A stretch of 56,587 nucleotides of DNA from Candidatus Eremiobacterota bacterium (GCA_019235885.1 JAFAKB010000042.1:1-56587), one strand, 5' to 3'; positions 1-10,331 are shown, counted from the first letter of the stretch. Numbers and translations are program-made. The notes: a model not told the origin generated them from the letters alone.

Positions 1-324
1 ATGCCCTCGATCCGCACCCACTACCTGCGCTCGGCCGAGGCGCTGCTCGAGCGCGGCAACTACCCCGGGATCGCGACGCACGACGAGCGCATCATCGCGG
101 CGGTCGAGACGTTCGTCCGCGAGCGCGGGATCGCGCGCGACGCGTTCGAGTTCCAGATGCTCTACGGCGTGCGGCCCGAGCTGCAGCGGCGGCTCGTCTC
201 CGACGGCTATCGCGTGCGCGTCTACGTTCCGTACGGAACGCATTGGGCCGGCTACTTCTACCGCCGCATCACCGAGCGCAAGGAGAACCTCGTGTTCGCC
301 GTGAGCTCGCTCATCCGCCGCTAA
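1..324 (+). CDS. Proline dehydrogenase, C-terminal part (cut by window edge)
   Basis: The last 107 residues match the C-terminal end of the proline dehydrogenase (PRODH) barrel. The stretch FEFQMLYGVRP, then YVPYGTHWAGYFYRRITER, is the hallmark in which the paired arginines of the YFxRRxxER motif hold the proline carboxylate. The enzyme is a flavoprotein that oxidises proline to pyrroline-5-carboxylate and passes electrons to quinone. The ATG at base 1 is almost certainly internal, since a monofunctional PRODH is about 300 residues long, so the gene begins upstream of the window. It converges on the next gene with a 4-nt overlap of the two 3' ends. Confidence 0.93.
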   Translation: MPSIRTHYLRSAEALLERGNYPGIATHDERIIAAVETFVRERGIARDAFEFQMLYGVRPELQRRLVSDGYRVRVYVPYGTHWAGYFYRRITERKENLVFAVSSLIRR

Positions 325-1826
325 CGGTCGGGGAGGCGCTCGACGCGCGTCATGCGGTCGAGTTCGATCAGGCGGCCCAGCGTCGAGAAGCCGCTCTCGA
401 CCTCGCCGAACACGGTGAAGTCGCGGTTCAGGTGGAGCTGCGGCGAGAGCGTGATGTAGAACTGCGTTCCGGCGGAGTCGCGGATCGCGTGCGCGTCCGG
501 CGGATCGGTGTAGTTCAGCCCCATCGAGATCACGCCGGAGCGCTGCTCGAGCGGGTTCTCTTCGGCCGGGATCATGTAGCCGGCGTCGCCCTCGCCGTCG
601 TCGTGCGGGTCGCCGGTCTGCACGACGAAGTCCGGGACGATGCGGAACCAGCGCAGGTTGTCGTAGTAGCCGCGGTCGACGAGGTTCAAGAAGTTTGCGA
701 CCGTGAGCGGCGCCCATTCGGGATAGAGCCGCACCACGATCGGCCCCTTCGTCGTGCCGATGCGCACGCGGGGGTGCGGACCCGGCATCGGGCCGTCCAT
801 CAGCGCGCTCGTGGCGGGCCGCAGCGGCAGATCGAGCCGCGCGTCGGCCGGCAGCGGTCTGCTCGGCTTCGACAGCCCGCTCGGCCGCGGCAGCGGCGGC
901 TCGGTGTTCGCCGGCGCGGGTGAAGGCGTGACGACCTCGGCCGGGATCGCGCCGAGGTGATCGGTGCGCTGCAATCCGGCCAGCACCTTGATCGTCTCGT
1001 GCGCCTGCTCGCGCACCCGCCACGACGGATCGTTCAGCAGCGGCTGCACTTGCCGGATCGCCGCCAGCTGCTTGCGGCGCGCGATCAAATCGACGAACTG
1101 AATTCGCACCAGCTCTTCGCGGTCGGCGAGCCCGGCGCGAATCGTCGCCGGATCGGTCTGCAGCGCGAACGCGCGGCGCAGCGTCCAGGCGAGGTGCCAT
1201 CGCACGGTCGGGCTTTTCTCGCGCGCCAGCGCGCGCTGCAGACCGGCCGCGAGCGCGCGCGCGTTCGGCGCGTCCTTCCAGCCCGACAGCGCCGTGGCGG
1301 CGCGGCCGCGCACGATCGGATCGGCGTCGCGGGCCGCCAGCGCCAGCAGCGGTGCGGCGAGGGCGCCGGCGCCCGGGTTCTTCGCCGCTTGGGCCCGCCA
1401 GGCGGCGTCGGCGGCGGCGATCCGGACCGGCCCGGCCCGGTCGGCAAGGAAATGAGCAACCAACTTGGTTTCGAGAGGGGTTTTAGCAGCCATAAGACCG
1501 TATCCGTACACAGCGAGGGCCCGCAGCGAAACGTCCTGGGCTGCGGTCGCGTTCTTTAGGGGCCCGGCCGCGCGAGGATCTCCGGATCTCCCGAGGGCCA
1601 GCGCCGCCCGCCCCGCCAACCGAGCGTCGTCCGACGCGAGAGCCGCGGTCAGCTCGTCGGAAAACGTCCGGGTGCTTTCGAGCTCAACCAACCTCCGGTA
1701 GCCCGGCTGCTCCCCCGGGGCAGCTCCGACCGGCGTGAGGACCAAGCCTCCCGCGGATACGACCCCCGCGAGGGCGAGGACCGCCCGAACCTTGATGCAA
1801 GCGCGACTCCGGCCGATAACTTCCAT
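321..1826 (-). CDS. HEAT-repeat protein fused to cyclophilin-type peptidyl-prolyl isomerase
   Basis: The 501-residue protein has a hydrophobic N-terminal segment (about 13-35, probable signal peptide), tandem HEAT/armadillo-like helical repeats (about 45-275), a Pro-rich linker and a cyclophilin domain (about 345-501). Cyclophilin hallmarks are FRIVPDFVVQTGDP with the catalytic Arg, GTQFYITLSP, and FTVFGEV. The domain isomerises X-Pro bonds; the HEAT part probably binds a partner or client. Export is inferred from the leader, so it may assist folding of envelope proteins. No clear Shine-Dalgarno precedes the ATG. The fusion is uncommon compared with single-domain cyclophilins. Its client is unknown. 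Confidence 0.88.
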   Translation of the reverse strand: MEVIGRSRACIKVRAVLALAGVVSAGGLVLTPVGAAPGEQPGYRRLVELESTRTFSDELTAALASDDARLAGRAALALGRSGDPRAAGPLKNATAAQDVSLRALAVYGYGLMAAKTPLETKLVAHFLADRAGPVRIAAADAAWRAQAAKNPGAGALAAPLLALAARDADPIVRGRAATALSGWKDAPNARALAAGLQRALAREKSPTVRWHLAWTLRRAFALQTDPATIRAGLADREELVRIQFVDLIARRKQLAAIRQVQPLLNDPSWRVREQAHETIKVLAGLQRTDHLGAIPAEVVTPSPAPANTEPPLPRPSGLSKPSRPLPADARLDLPLRPATSALMDGPMPGPHPRVRIGTTKGPIVVRLYPEWAPLTVANFLNLVDRGYYDNLRWFRIVPDFVVQTGDPHDDGEGDAGYMIPAEENPLEQRSGVISMGLNYTDPPDAHAIRDSAGTQFYITLSPQLHLNRDFTVFGEVESGFSTLGRLIELDRMTRVERLPDR

Positions 1827-1884
1827 GGGTTCGCTTACGTTACTGAGACAGGTCGATTTTCATCCACGAGGTTCACCCCCACTA

Positions 1885-2223
1885 ATGTCAACCCCAGAAC
1901 GCAAGTCCGGCAGCGGTATGTCCGTTCGTGAAGCCGGCCAAAAAGGCGGCGAGACCGTCAAGAAAAAATACGGCCCCGAGTTCTACGAGATGATCGGGCG
2001 CAAGGGCGGCCAAGCCACCAAGAAAGCCCACGGCCATGCCTTCTACGAGGCGATCGGCAAAAAGGGCGGCAAGAAGGGCGGCGAGGCGACCCGCGATCGT
2101 TACGGCCCGGAATTCTACGAGACGATCGGTCAGAAGGGCGGCCAGAAGGTCAAAGCTCTGATCGAGCAAGGCAAGAAGGCCGCAGCCGAAGCAGCCGAGG
2201 CAGCGGAGAAGAAGGCCAGCTAG
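1885..2223 (+). CDS. KGG-repeat general stress protein
   Basis: This is a small basic protein of 112 residues from the ATG at 1885; a second ATG at 1918 (MSVREAGQKGG) is also plausible. It consists of about four KGG modules (GQKGGETVKKKYGPEFYE and similar) with the consensus GxKGGxxxxxxyGxEFYexIG, ending in an Ala/Lys tail. Such KGG proteins (B. subtilis GsiB, E. coli YciG type) are hydrophilic stress-induced proteins resembling plant LEA proteins and are thought to protect against desiccation or heat. That is family knowledge and not shown here. The start lies 58 nt from the divergent HEAT-cyclophilin gene, so both promoters share this spacer. Confidence 0.88.
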   Translation: MSTPERKSGSGMSVREAGQKGGETVKKKYGPEFYEMIGRKGGQATKKAHGHAFYEAIGKKGGKKGGEATRDRYGPEFYETIGQKGGQKVKALIEQGKKAAAEAAEAAEKKAS

Positions 2224-2227
2224 GAGG

Positions 2228-2830
2228 ATGCCCGGCGTCCGCCGGACGGCCGTCCTTGCGACGGCCTTCCTCCTTTTTTGCGCGTCTTTTGCGACCGCCG
2301 CAACCCCGCCGCAACACGTGTTGCCTACCGGGACGGCGGTCGTCTTCGTGACCGACGCCCCGCTCGACGCCGGTCGGCGCGACGGCGACGTCGTCGCGGT
2401 CCACCTGCGTGACGCCCTCGTCCTCGACGGGACCACGCTGGCACCGGCGGGGGCCAAAGCCGTACTTCTCGTCAGCCGTTCCGTCACCGCCAGCGGGAAG
2501 CGCGTCGAATCCGTTTCGCTCGAGCGCTTCTCGGTCAGCGCCGGCTTGCTGCCGGTGCGGGCCGTGGACCCGATCGTTCCGCCGGTCCCGGCCGGCGCCG
2601 TGATCGAGGCGCGCACGTTGGCCGAGGTCGACCATCTCGGCGACCGCTATTCGATCCGCACCCCGTTTCCGTTCCGGCTCTCGGGCGACCAGCCGGCCTC
2701 CGCGTACACGCCGACCCCGGCGCGCACCGCGCCGCCGTTCGCGCGCCCCGGCGGACCGCCTCCCACGCGCCCGACGCCTGCGCCCAGCAGCCCGCCGATG
2801 CCGTCGCCGACCGCGCCCCCGCCGCCGTAG
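2228..2830 (+). CDS. Exported protein of unknown function with Pro-rich tail
   Basis: The 200-residue product starts with a clear signal peptide (positive MPGVRR, hydrophobic core to about residue 24, cleavage near ATA-ATP). A beta-rich globular part (about 30-150) is followed by a Pro/Ala/Thr-rich tail of about 45 residues, typical of a disordered spacer at the cell surface. The ATG sits directly against TAGGAGG, only 4 nt after the KGG gene stop, so translation is probably coupled to that gene although the Shine-Dalgarno spacing is unusually tight. No family is recognised. Confidence 0.72.
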   Translation: MPGVRRTAVLATAFLLFCASFATAATPPQHVLPTGTAVVFVTDAPLDAGRRDGDVVAVHLRDALVLDGTTLAPAGAKAVLLVSRSVTASGKRVESVSLERFSVSAGLLPVRAVDPIVPPVPAGAVIEARTLAEVDHLGDRYSIRTPFPFRLSGDQPASAYTPTPARTAPPFARPGGPPPTRPTPAPSSPPMPSPTAPPPP

Positions 2831-2870
2831 GCCACGAAGATACCAGCCCCCTGAACGCGAACGGCGACGC

Positions 2871-3608
2871 ATGATGATGCGGCGCCGTCCTCTGCTTTTG
2901 CTCGCGTGCGCGTTCGCGCTCGCGCCGCTCGCCGCGAGCGCGCAAACGACGCCGGCGACGCCGATGGCGATGCCGGTGCCGAGCGCGCGCCCCGCGCCGA
3001 CGCCCGCGCCTTCGCCGAACGCCGCCGAAGCCGCGTTCGTCAAGCGCATCATGACGAATCTGCCGAAGCGGTACGCGAATCCGCAAGCCGCCAACGCCGC
3101 CGGCTACAAGCGGTATTCGCGCGAGGACCGCACCGGCGCGATCAGCTACGTCAACCCGCAGTACTGGGACACGACCGATCCCGATCATCCGGCGCAGCTC
3201 TGGTACGACGTCAACGGCCGGCTCCTCGGCGCCGACTTCAGCGTTCCGCAAGCCGAGTCGACCACCGGACCGCCGAACCGGTTCGGGATCGATGCGTCGC
3301 GCTGGTTCAAGCTGCCCGCGCACATCCACTACGTGCAGCGCAACGCGAACGGCACGCTCGCGTACGGCAAGGGAATGTCGGCCGCGAAGTACGCGGCGGC
3401 GAACGGGGGCGATTACTCGCACCCGACCGCCGAAGGGCTCGTCGCCGCGAAGGTCGTGCCCGATGCGGCGAGCGTCCCGTTCGTGTTCCTTTATCCGGCG
3501 ATCTGGGACGTGACGGTGTGGGTCGTCCCGAACCCGCTCGGCCAGTTCGCGGACGCGAACCCCGCCGTCACGCCGAGCCCGAACGCCGGCCGCGGCGAAG
3601 ACATGTAA
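2871..3608 (+). CDS. Exported protein of unknown function
   Basis: The 245-residue protein begins MMMRRRP with a strong signal peptide ending near ASAQ, then a Pro/Ala linker (about 26-48). The mature part contains conserved-looking Tyr/Trp-rich stretches such as SYVNPQYWDT, HPAQLWYDVNGRLLGADF and PAHIHYVQRN. The two His in HIHY could bind a metal, but that is a guess. It lies in the same direction as the previous gene and 3 nt before the next, suggesting an operon of exported proteins. The family is not recognised. Confidence 0.75.
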   Translation: MMMRRRPLLLLACAFALAPLAASAQTTPATPMAMPVPSARPAPTPAPSPNAAEAAFVKRIMTNLPKRYANPQAANAAGYKRYSREDRTGAISYVNPQYWDTTDPDHPAQLWYDVNGRLLGADFSVPQAESTTGPPNRFGIDASRWFKLPAHIHYVQRNANGTLAYGKGMSAAKYAAANGGDYSHPTAEGLVAAKVVPDAASVPFVFLYPAIWDVTVWVVPNPLGQFADANPAVTPSPNAGRGEDM

Positions 3609-3610
3609 CC

Positions 3611-4462
3611 ATGCGGTGCGCGAAGCTCGGCGCGGCGCTGGGCGCGCTCGCCGTCGTCTGCGGCTCCGCGCTGAGCGCGCTCGCGCAGACCGCGCCCGCG
3701 CCGCAGCCGGCCGCCTCGGCGCTACCGATCATCGGCGGAACGCACTCGCGCGGGCTGTGCACGACGCTGCGCGACAACGTCGCGCCGATGGTGCTCGGCA
3801 TGATCAAGAGCGACGAGCTGGTCGGCGCCGGACACCGCGCGCTCATGAAAGCGGGTGACGACCAGCGCATCGCCGGGCGCAGCGGGCCGCGCGCCGCGCT
3901 CGACCTCGATGAAGTGTATCTGCGGCGCACGGCCGACGCGATGGCGCACAACCTCGGCGTGATCGACAAGCTGCTCGCCGACGAGAAGCGCTTCCCCAAG
4001 AGACCGCCGGCGACCGACGACGAGCGGATCGCGCAGCAGATCAAGACGCAGCTGCAGGCCGTCGCCGCGCAACAGCGCGCCGCGCTGAACACGCTTGCGA
4101 ACGCGCTTGATCAAGAAGACCTGGGCCGCATGCAGAACGACTTTCCTACCGGGCTTTCTGCGATCAATTCGGGGCCTTCGTCCGGAGTCGGAGCGCTGGT
4201 GAACGGCACGCGCGGGCCCGACGTCGACGGCTCGTTCATCGGCGTCTCGGGGCTGCTCATGCCGCAGAAGATGACCCCGCCTCCGGCGGCGCGCGGCATC
4301 TCGTCCACGCGCGGCAACACGGTATGGGACCACCTCGCCTCGGCGGTTGAGATGCACCAAGCAGCGATCGCCGGCGCGGAGCAGCAGCTCACGCCGACGA
4401 TCGTCGCGCTCTCCGTCGCCTGCCGCGACGAGCTTTCGCCCTCGCCGTCTCCAAAACCGTAG
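3611..4462 (+). CDS. Exported helical protein of unknown function
   Basis: This 283-residue protein has a signal peptide (MRCAKLGAALGALAVVCG to about residue 27, cleavage after ALAQ) and a mature part dominated by predicted helices, including AQQIKTQLQAVAAQQRAALNTLANAL, which looks coiled-coil forming. The ATG at 3611 is 3 nt after the preceding stop, so I prefer it over the much longer reading frame open upstream. Two Cys (residues about 50 and 272) could form a disulfide after export. It appears to be co-transcribed with the two exported proteins before it. The function is unknown. Confidence 0.72.
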   Translation: MRCAKLGAALGALAVVCGSALSALAQTAPAPQPAASALPIIGGTHSRGLCTTLRDNVAPMVLGMIKSDELVGAGHRALMKAGDDQRIAGRSGPRAALDLDEVYLRRTADAMAHNLGVIDKLLADEKRFPKRPPATDDERIAQQIKTQLQAVAAQQRAALNTLANALDQEDLGRMQNDFPTGLSAINSGPSSGVGALVNGTRGPDVDGSFIGVSGLLMPQKMTPPPAARGISSTRGNTVWDHLASAVEMHQAAIAGAEQQLTPTIVALSVACRDELSPSPSPKP

Positions 4463-4470
4463 AAAACGAA

Positions 4471-4491
4471 AGGCCCGCGTTTCGCGGGCCT
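4471..4491. terminator. Bidirectional intrinsic terminator between convergent genes
   Basis: A perfect 9-bp stem, AGGCCCGCG paired with CGCGGGCCT, closes a 3-nt TTT loop. Read on the minus strand it is followed by TTCGTTTTCT, so it mainly ends rpoD transcription. Read on the plus strand the T-tract is weaker, but it can still end the exported-protein operon. Confidence 0.85.
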
Positions 4492-4497
4492 CGTCTC

Positions 4498-5670
<1,173 letters not shown>

Positions 5671-5735
5671 GCTGGTCTTCACCTCCTTCCTCGGCGGTTG
5701 GTCGGAACCGGAAGAGTCTCGCGGTTCGGGAGAGG

Positions 5736-7526
5736 TTATCCTTTCAACTCGGCGGCGAGTGCCGCGTGTTCGGCGCGGAGATCGCTGGGGACCGGTTCGC
5801 CGGCTTCGAAAAGCCGGTCGATCCGCTCGTCCAGTTCACGGTACCGGCGCTCGGCGTCGTCGCGCGCAAAACGCACGACGACACGGTCGAGCTTCGCGCG
5901 CCGTTCTTCGGTGTCGGCTAAACGCACGACGCCGGAAACCGACGCGAGCGTGGCCGCCGCATCTTCATCTCCTGCAAACAGCGCGTGAACGTCGGATGGT
6001 TGCACCAGCGAGCGAGCGTGCTCCCGGAGGCGTTCCCAGAGCGTCCGAAAGCGCGGGTTGTCGAAGCGTCCCGCGGGGATTCGGTCGGCGTACTCGGCGA
6101 GCAGCGAGGGCTCGTCGAGCACGATCGCCAGCACCTCGCGCTCGAACGAGGGCCGTTCCATCGCCGCCGGCACGAGGTGGCGCGACGCGTTCGCCTCGCC
6201 GGCGCGCGGCGCGAAGTGCACGGGGTTGAGCAGCAGCCGAGCCTTGCGCAGATCGTCGACCGAGAGCCCCAGCCGGCCGGCGGCGTAGACGCGCCAGCGG
6301 TCCTGCTCCTCCGGCGGCGCCAGCCGGCGGATCGTCTCTTCCGCCCAGCGCGCGAGCGCGGCGCCTTGCGCGCGCCCGCCGCGCCGCTCGATCTCGGCGT
6401 CGATCTTCACCTGCGTCGCGGCCAGCGGCTTCGCGAGCAGCGCGCGGAACGCGTCGGCGCCGTTGCGGCGCACGAACTCGTCGGGGTCTTTGCCGTCGGG
6501 GATGCGCAATGCCGAGGCGACGATTCCTTCCGCCGTCAGCACGTCGATCGACTTGAGCGCCGCTTCGCTCCCCGCCGCGTCGGCGTCGAAGCAGAGAATC
6601 GCGTGCGAGGCGATCTTGCGCAGCTCGCGCGCCTGCTCGGGGGTGAACGCGGTTCCGAGCGCCGCGACCGCGTTCGCGAAGCCGGCTTGGTGCAGCGCGA
6701 TGCAGTCGAGATAGCCCTCGACGACGATCACGCCGTCCTCTTTCGCCGCGGCGCGGCGCGCGACGTTGAGCGCGAAGAGATACCGCCCTTTGGTGTACAC
6801 CGGCGTCGTGGAGGTGTTGAGGTACTTCGGCTCCTGGTCGCCGAGCGCGCGGCCGCCGAAGGCGATCGTCTCGCCGGTCGTCGCCAGCGTCGGGATCATC
6901 AGGCGGTCGCGGTAGAAGTCGTAGAAGCCGCCGCGCTGGCTCGGTTTGAGCAAGCCGGCTTTCACCGCCAGCGCGAGGTCGACGTCGTTGCGGCGCAATT
7001 CCGTCGTGAGTCCGTCCCAGCCCTCGGGCGCGAAGCCGAGCGAGAACCGCTCGATCGTCTCGCCGGTGATGCCGCGGTTCGCGCAGTACGCGCGCGCCGC
7101 GGCGCCTTCGCGCGCGTCGAGCAGCATGCGGTGGAACCACGCGCGCGCGACCTCGTTCGCGTGGTAGATCGCCTCTTTCTCGCTGCGCACCCGGGCCGCG
7201 CGCGGGTCTTCGCTCTCGACCTCGACGCCGTAGCGCTTGCCCAGCATCCGCAGCGCGTCGGGAAACGAGACCGACTCCTGCTTCTGCAGAAACGTGAAGA
7301 CATCGCCGGCCGCGCCGCAGCCGAAGCACTTGAAGAAACCGCGGTCGGGATGGACGTGGAACGACGGAGTCTTCTCGCCGTGGAACGGGCACAGCCCGAC
7401 CAAGTCGTTGCCGCGCTTGCGCAGCGTGACGTACGCCCCGATCACCTCACCGATGTCGGCGCGCGCAAGAATCTCCCGCTTCACACCGTCGTCGATCCGC
7501 ACGGAACGTACGTTCGACGCTAACAC
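5736..7526 (-). CDS. dnaG: DNA primase
   Basis: The enzyme makes RNA primers for chromosome replication with the replicative helicase. The 596-residue protein shows the N-terminal CHC2 zinc finger ([11 protein letters not shown] ... [10 protein letters not shown], about residues 46-77), the RNAP-like core ([14 protein letters not shown]) and the TOPRIM fold (VIVVEGYLD with the catalytic Glu, then FDADAAG). The C-terminal third is the helicase-interaction region and is poorly conserved, as usual. The GTG start at 7526 is supported by GAGGAG 10 nt upstream. It is the first gene of the dnaG-rpoD pair and is divergent from the DJ-1 gene by 68 nt. Confidence 0.97.
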   Translation of the reverse strand: MLASNVRSVRIDDGVKREILARADIGEVIGAYVTLRKRGNDLVGLCPFHGEKTPSFHVHPDRGFFKCFGCGAAGDVFTFLQKQESVSFPDALRMLGKRYGVEVESEDPRAARVRSEKEAIYHANEVARAWFHRMLLDAREGAAARAYCANRGITGETIERFSLGFAPEGWDGLTTELRRNDVDLALAVKAGLLKPSQRGGFYDFYRDRLMIPTLATTGETIAFGGRALGDQEPKYLNTSTTPVYTKGRYLFALNVARRAAAKEDGVIVVEGYLDCIALHQAGFANAVAALGTAFTPEQARELRKIASHAILCFDADAAGSEAALKSIDVLTAEGIVASALRIPDGKDPDEFVRRNGADAFRALLAKPLAATQVKIDAEIERRGGRAQGAALARWAEETIRRLAPPEEQDRWRVYAAGRLGLSVDDLRKARLLLNPVHFAPRAGEANASRHLVPAAMERPSFEREVLAIVLDEPSLLAEYADRIPAGRFDNPRFRTLWERLREHARSLVQPSDVHALFAGDEDAAATLASVSGVVRLADTEERRAKLDRVVVRFARDDAERRYRELDERIDRLFEAGEPVPSDLRAEHAALAAELKG

Positions 7527-7594
7527 CGTACAAGACTCCTCGGCCGCGCCTTGCGTACCATGCCGTTACACGCTGCTGCAGCCGGAGAACCGCC

Positions 7595-8308
7595 ATGATG
7601 CGTCCCCGATTTCTTGCCGCCCTCGCCGCCTCGGCGGCCGGCTCCGCGATCCTGCGGCCCGGCCGCGCCGGCGCGACCGAGAACCCAAAGGACGTGCGCG
7701 CGACGATGCGCGCCGGCCAGCGACTCGTCGCCGTCGTGGTCACCGAGGGCGCGACGGTGATCGACTTCGCCGGCCCGTGGGAAGTCTTCGAAGCTACGCC
7801 GCTCCCGAGCCGCGACGACCAAGCCGCGTTCTACCTGTACCTCGTGGGTCCGTCGATGAGCGCGGTCGAAGCGACCGGCGGGATGCAGCTCCTGCCGCGC
7901 TACACCTTCGCGAACGCGCCGCGCCCCGACGTCGTCGTGGTCGGCGCGCAGCGCGGTGCGCCGGAGCTGATCCCGTGGCTGCAGTCGCAGGCGAAGGGCG
8001 GCGCGCTGATGATGTCGGTCTGCACGGGCGCGTTCAAGCTCGCGCAGGCCGGTCTGTTCGACGGCAAGCGCGCGACGACGCATCACGACTACTACGACGC
8101 CTTCGAGAAGCAGTTTCCCAAGGTGAAGCTGGTGCGCGGCCCGCGCTTCGTCGACGAAGGGCAAGTGGTCAGCGCCGGCGGGCTGACCTCGGGAATGAAC
8201 CTCGCGCTGCACGTCGTCGAACGCCTGCACGGCAAGAAGCACGCCGACAACGTCGCCGCGTACCTGGAGTTCGTGCGCACCGAGCGGCCCGCGGCGGAGA
8301 CGGCGTAG
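7595..8308 (+). CDS. Exported DJ-1/PfpI family protein
   Basis: The 237-residue product has a DJ-1/PfpI (class I glutamine amidotransferase-like) fold with the nucleophile elbow SVCTGAF carrying the reactive Cys, preceded by VVVGAQRGAPEL and followed by TTHHDYYDAF. The N-terminus (MMRPRFLAALAASAAGSAILRPGRAGA) resembles a signal sequence, which is less usual for this family. Members include isonitrile hydratases and the sensor half of GlxA-type AraC regulators. Here a separate AraC gene follows at once, so the pair looks like a split GlxA-like arrangement. The reaction and ligand are not predictable. Confidence 0.85.
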   Translation: MMRPRFLAALAASAAGSAILRPGRAGATENPKDVRATMRAGQRLVAVVVTEGATVIDFAGPWEVFEATPLPSRDDQAAFYLYLVGPSMSAVEATGGMQLLPRYTFANAPRPDVVVVGAQRGAPELIPWLQSQAKGGALMMSVCTGAFKLAQAGLFDGKRATTHHDYYDAFEKQFPKVKLVRGPRFVDEGQVVSAGGLTSGMNLALHVVERLHGKKHADNVAAYLEFVRTERPAAETA

Positions 8309-8375
8309 CATCGTTCGCGAGCTGCCGCCGGGGACGTTCTACGGGCGCACCACCTCGCTGCGCCGCTGCGACGCG

Positions 8376-9152
8376 GTGCTCTCGGAAGTGCGCCACGACC
8401 GCGCGCGGATCTGCGAAGAGCACGTCCACGAGGCGGCGTACTTCTCGCTGCTGCTCGACGGGCGCTACCGCGAGACGTCGGGCGCGGTGACGGTCGACTA
8501 CCGCCCGTTCACGATCGCCTTCCACCCGCCGCGCACCTCGCACAACGACGTGATGGGCGACGCGACGCGAGTCTTCATGATCGAGCTGGGCGGGTCGTGG
8601 CTCGACGTGATCGCCTCGTACGGCATGCCGATGCGCGAGCTGCAGCAGGTCCACGGCGAAGATGCCACCTGGCTCGCGGTCCGCCTGCACCAGGAATATC
8701 TACGCGGCGAGGACGCGAGCGACTTCACCATCGAGTCGCTGCTCTTCGAGCTGTGCGGCACGGTCGCGGAGGGCGGCGCGCGCCCTGAGATCGCCGTTCC
8801 GGGCTGGCTCGCCGCCGTCGAAGCGCGGGTCGAAAGCGATCCGGCGGAGCGCTTCGACTTGCGCGAGCTCGCGGCAACGGCCGGCGTGCACCCGACCCAC
8901 CTCGCGCGCACGTTCCGCCGCTTCCACGGCCGCTCGATGGGCGACTTCGTCACCGGCCTGCGCGTGCAGCACGTCTGCCGCGCGCTGGCGCAAACCGATG
9001 TCGCGCTGGCAAAGATCGCTGCCGACGCGGGCTTCGTCGACCAAAGCCACCTCACGCGCGTCTTCCGCGAAACCCTCGGCACGACGCCCGCCAAATACCG
9101 CCGCCTCCACGCGGCGCACACGAACGGATTGCCCGGGTCAGATCCCCTCTGA
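8376..9152 (+). CDS. AraC family transcriptional regulator
   Basis: The C-terminal ~100 residues form two AraC helix-turn-helix motifs (LRELAATAGVHPTHLARTFRRFHG and LAKIAADAGFVDQSHLTRVFRETLG), ending in TPAKYRRLH. The N-terminal ~140 residues are a cupin-like ligand domain (EEHVHEAAYFSLLLDGRYRE). The GTG at 8376 is the first acceptable start in this frame, but the frame is open back to the end of the DJ-1 gene and RELPPGTFYGRTTSLRRCDA reads like real protein, so translation may begin about 20 residues earlier from a non-standard codon. The regulator probably controls the DJ-1 gene or itself. Its 3' end overlaps the convergent gene by 15 nt. Confidence 0.9.
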   Translation: MLSEVRHDRARICEEHVHEAAYFSLLLDGRYRETSGAVTVDYRPFTIAFHPPRTSHNDVMGDATRVFMIELGGSWLDVIASYGMPMRELQQVHGEDATWLAVRLHQEYLRGEDASDFTIESLLFELCGTVAEGGARPEIAVPGWLAAVEARVESDPAERFDLRELAATAGVHPTHLARTFRRFHGRSMGDFVTGLRVQHVCRALAQTDVALAKIAADAGFVDQSHLTRVFRETLGTTPAKYRRLHAAHTNGLPGSDPL

Positions 9153-9755
9153 GCCGAAGTCGTTCTTCCCGATCTCACTGAACGCAGCGCGCTCGCGATT
9201 GAGCCGTGCCAGCAGGATTTGCTCGTGCATGTAGTCTTGATGCATTCGTGAGAGCGTCGACGCCAATGCCGGCGACCCGATTCCGAACAGGTCGTGCAAG
9301 ATCTCGTTGATCAGCGCTATGATGCCGTCCAACCAAGGCGCCACCACAGGGTGGAATATTCCAAGAAGGACCTTGATGATCTTCTTGATCTCGGCGATGA
9401 TTCCGGATACGCTCAGCCTCGCGGTCGTCGAGCTCAAGTTTCGGGACAGCGTCGCGACTCCGGAAAAGAGAGCCGAGCTTCCGCTCATCGTTACGACACG
9501 CGAGACTTCCGCTTGGGCTTGAGGACTCAGTCGCGAGTGCTCGTCCCGAAGATACGCCGAGAGTCCCTGAATTTGCGCCCGAAAAGCATCGCCGTACGCT
9601 TTGATCGCAGCCTTGTGATCCTCGTCGGTCGTTTGACGGTTCATGCCCTCGATGATTTGGCCCGGAACCGCTTCCAGTGAGGTGAGAAACTGGAGGAAGG
9701 GATTGGTTCTGTCACCGCCGCCGTCGGCTGGCTTACCTTCGATCTTTTCGGACAT
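9138..9755 (-). CDS. Unknown protein with amphipathic/hydrophobic helices
   Basis: The start is set at the ATG at 9755, which has GGAGGAG 7 nt upstream, rather than the longer open frame to 9863. The 205-residue protein has a polar N-terminus, a helical middle (TDEDHKAAIKAYGDAFRAQIQGLSAYL) and a long hydrophobic stretch at about residues 115-160 (IIAEIKKIIKVLLGIFHPVVAPWLDGIIALINEIL, quoted in part) that could insert in or lie on a membrane. Base composition is less GC-rich than in the neighbours, suggesting recent acquisition. I do not recognise the family. The segment 9756-9905 upstream holds only its leader and no gene. Confidence 0.7.
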   Translation of the reverse strand: MSEKIEGKPADGGGDRTNPFLQFLTSLEAVPGQIIEGMNRQTTDEDHKAAIKAYGDAFRAQIQGLSAYLRDEHSRLSPQAQAEVSRVVTMSGSSALFSGVATLSRNLSSTTARLSVSGIIAEIKKIIKVLLGIFHPVVAPWLDGIIALINEILHDLFGIGSPALASTLSRMHQDYMHEQILLARLNRERAAFSEIGKNDFGSEGI

Positions 9756-9905
9756 GGACGGTCTCCTCCGTTCCAGCGGAGACGCTGGAGACGCTGTGAA
9801 GCGCACCCGCTCCCGAGGAGAACCGTGCTCCCCCGAAAAGCGGAGCTGGAGGAGCTTCCACACGCTCTCCTTCTGGACCTTCCCTGCTTACCGTGCTAGC
9901 GACGT

Positions 9906-10240
9906 TCACGAAGCCGCGGTGAGCCTCGTCAGAATCGCGCGGATGCGCGGCTTGTCGGCGTCCGTCGTGAGCTCAAGCGCGCGTCGGTACGCAACGATCG
10001 CGTCGACGCGCCCTGCCGCCTCGAGTCAGCGACGGAATGCGCGCGTCGAGATCGGCGACCTCGCGGTCGAACGACGCCGCGTCGATTGTATTAAACGGCG
10101 CCGGATGGGGTGGTGCGAATCGCCTGCGCCAGCACGCGCAGATCGTCTCGAAGCTCCGCGGCCGGCACGCCGTCCTGCGCATTAATGCCGACGGGCCTCA
10201 GGAGCGCGCACAGCAACGCCGCTATCACGAAGAACCGCAT
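9906..10240 (-). pseudogene. Internally deleted remnant of an exported S41-type peptidase with TPR tail
   Basis: Reading the minus strand from the ATG at 10240 gives a signal peptide (MRFFVIAALLCALL ... NAQ) and the first ~25 residues of a domain (ELRDDLRVLAQAIRTT). The frame then shifts by one at a CCCC run near 10110, continuing as HPAPFNTIDAASFDREVADLDARIPSL. Near 10025 it jumps in a third frame to a TPR-like ending, EAAGRVDAIVAYRRALELT ... LTRLTAAS, stopping at 9906. The order signal peptide, S41 N-terminus, TPR C-terminus is that of the intact peptidase at 53923-55563, but the whole catalytic middle is missing. The neighbouring stretch 10241-10331 holds no gene. Confidence 0.72.
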
Positions 10241-10331
10241 CGCCGCGTTTTCGCCTAATTCGTTAGGGCACCTCGCCGGAATCGGCATGGCAGTTTCGCG
10301 GCAGCGCTGCAAGCGATCACCACAGCCCGCA

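Noticed and set aside
5671-5682. Upstream GTG start for rpoD
   Set aside because: The GTG is part of the Shine-Dalgarno AAGGAGGTG serving the ATG at 5670.
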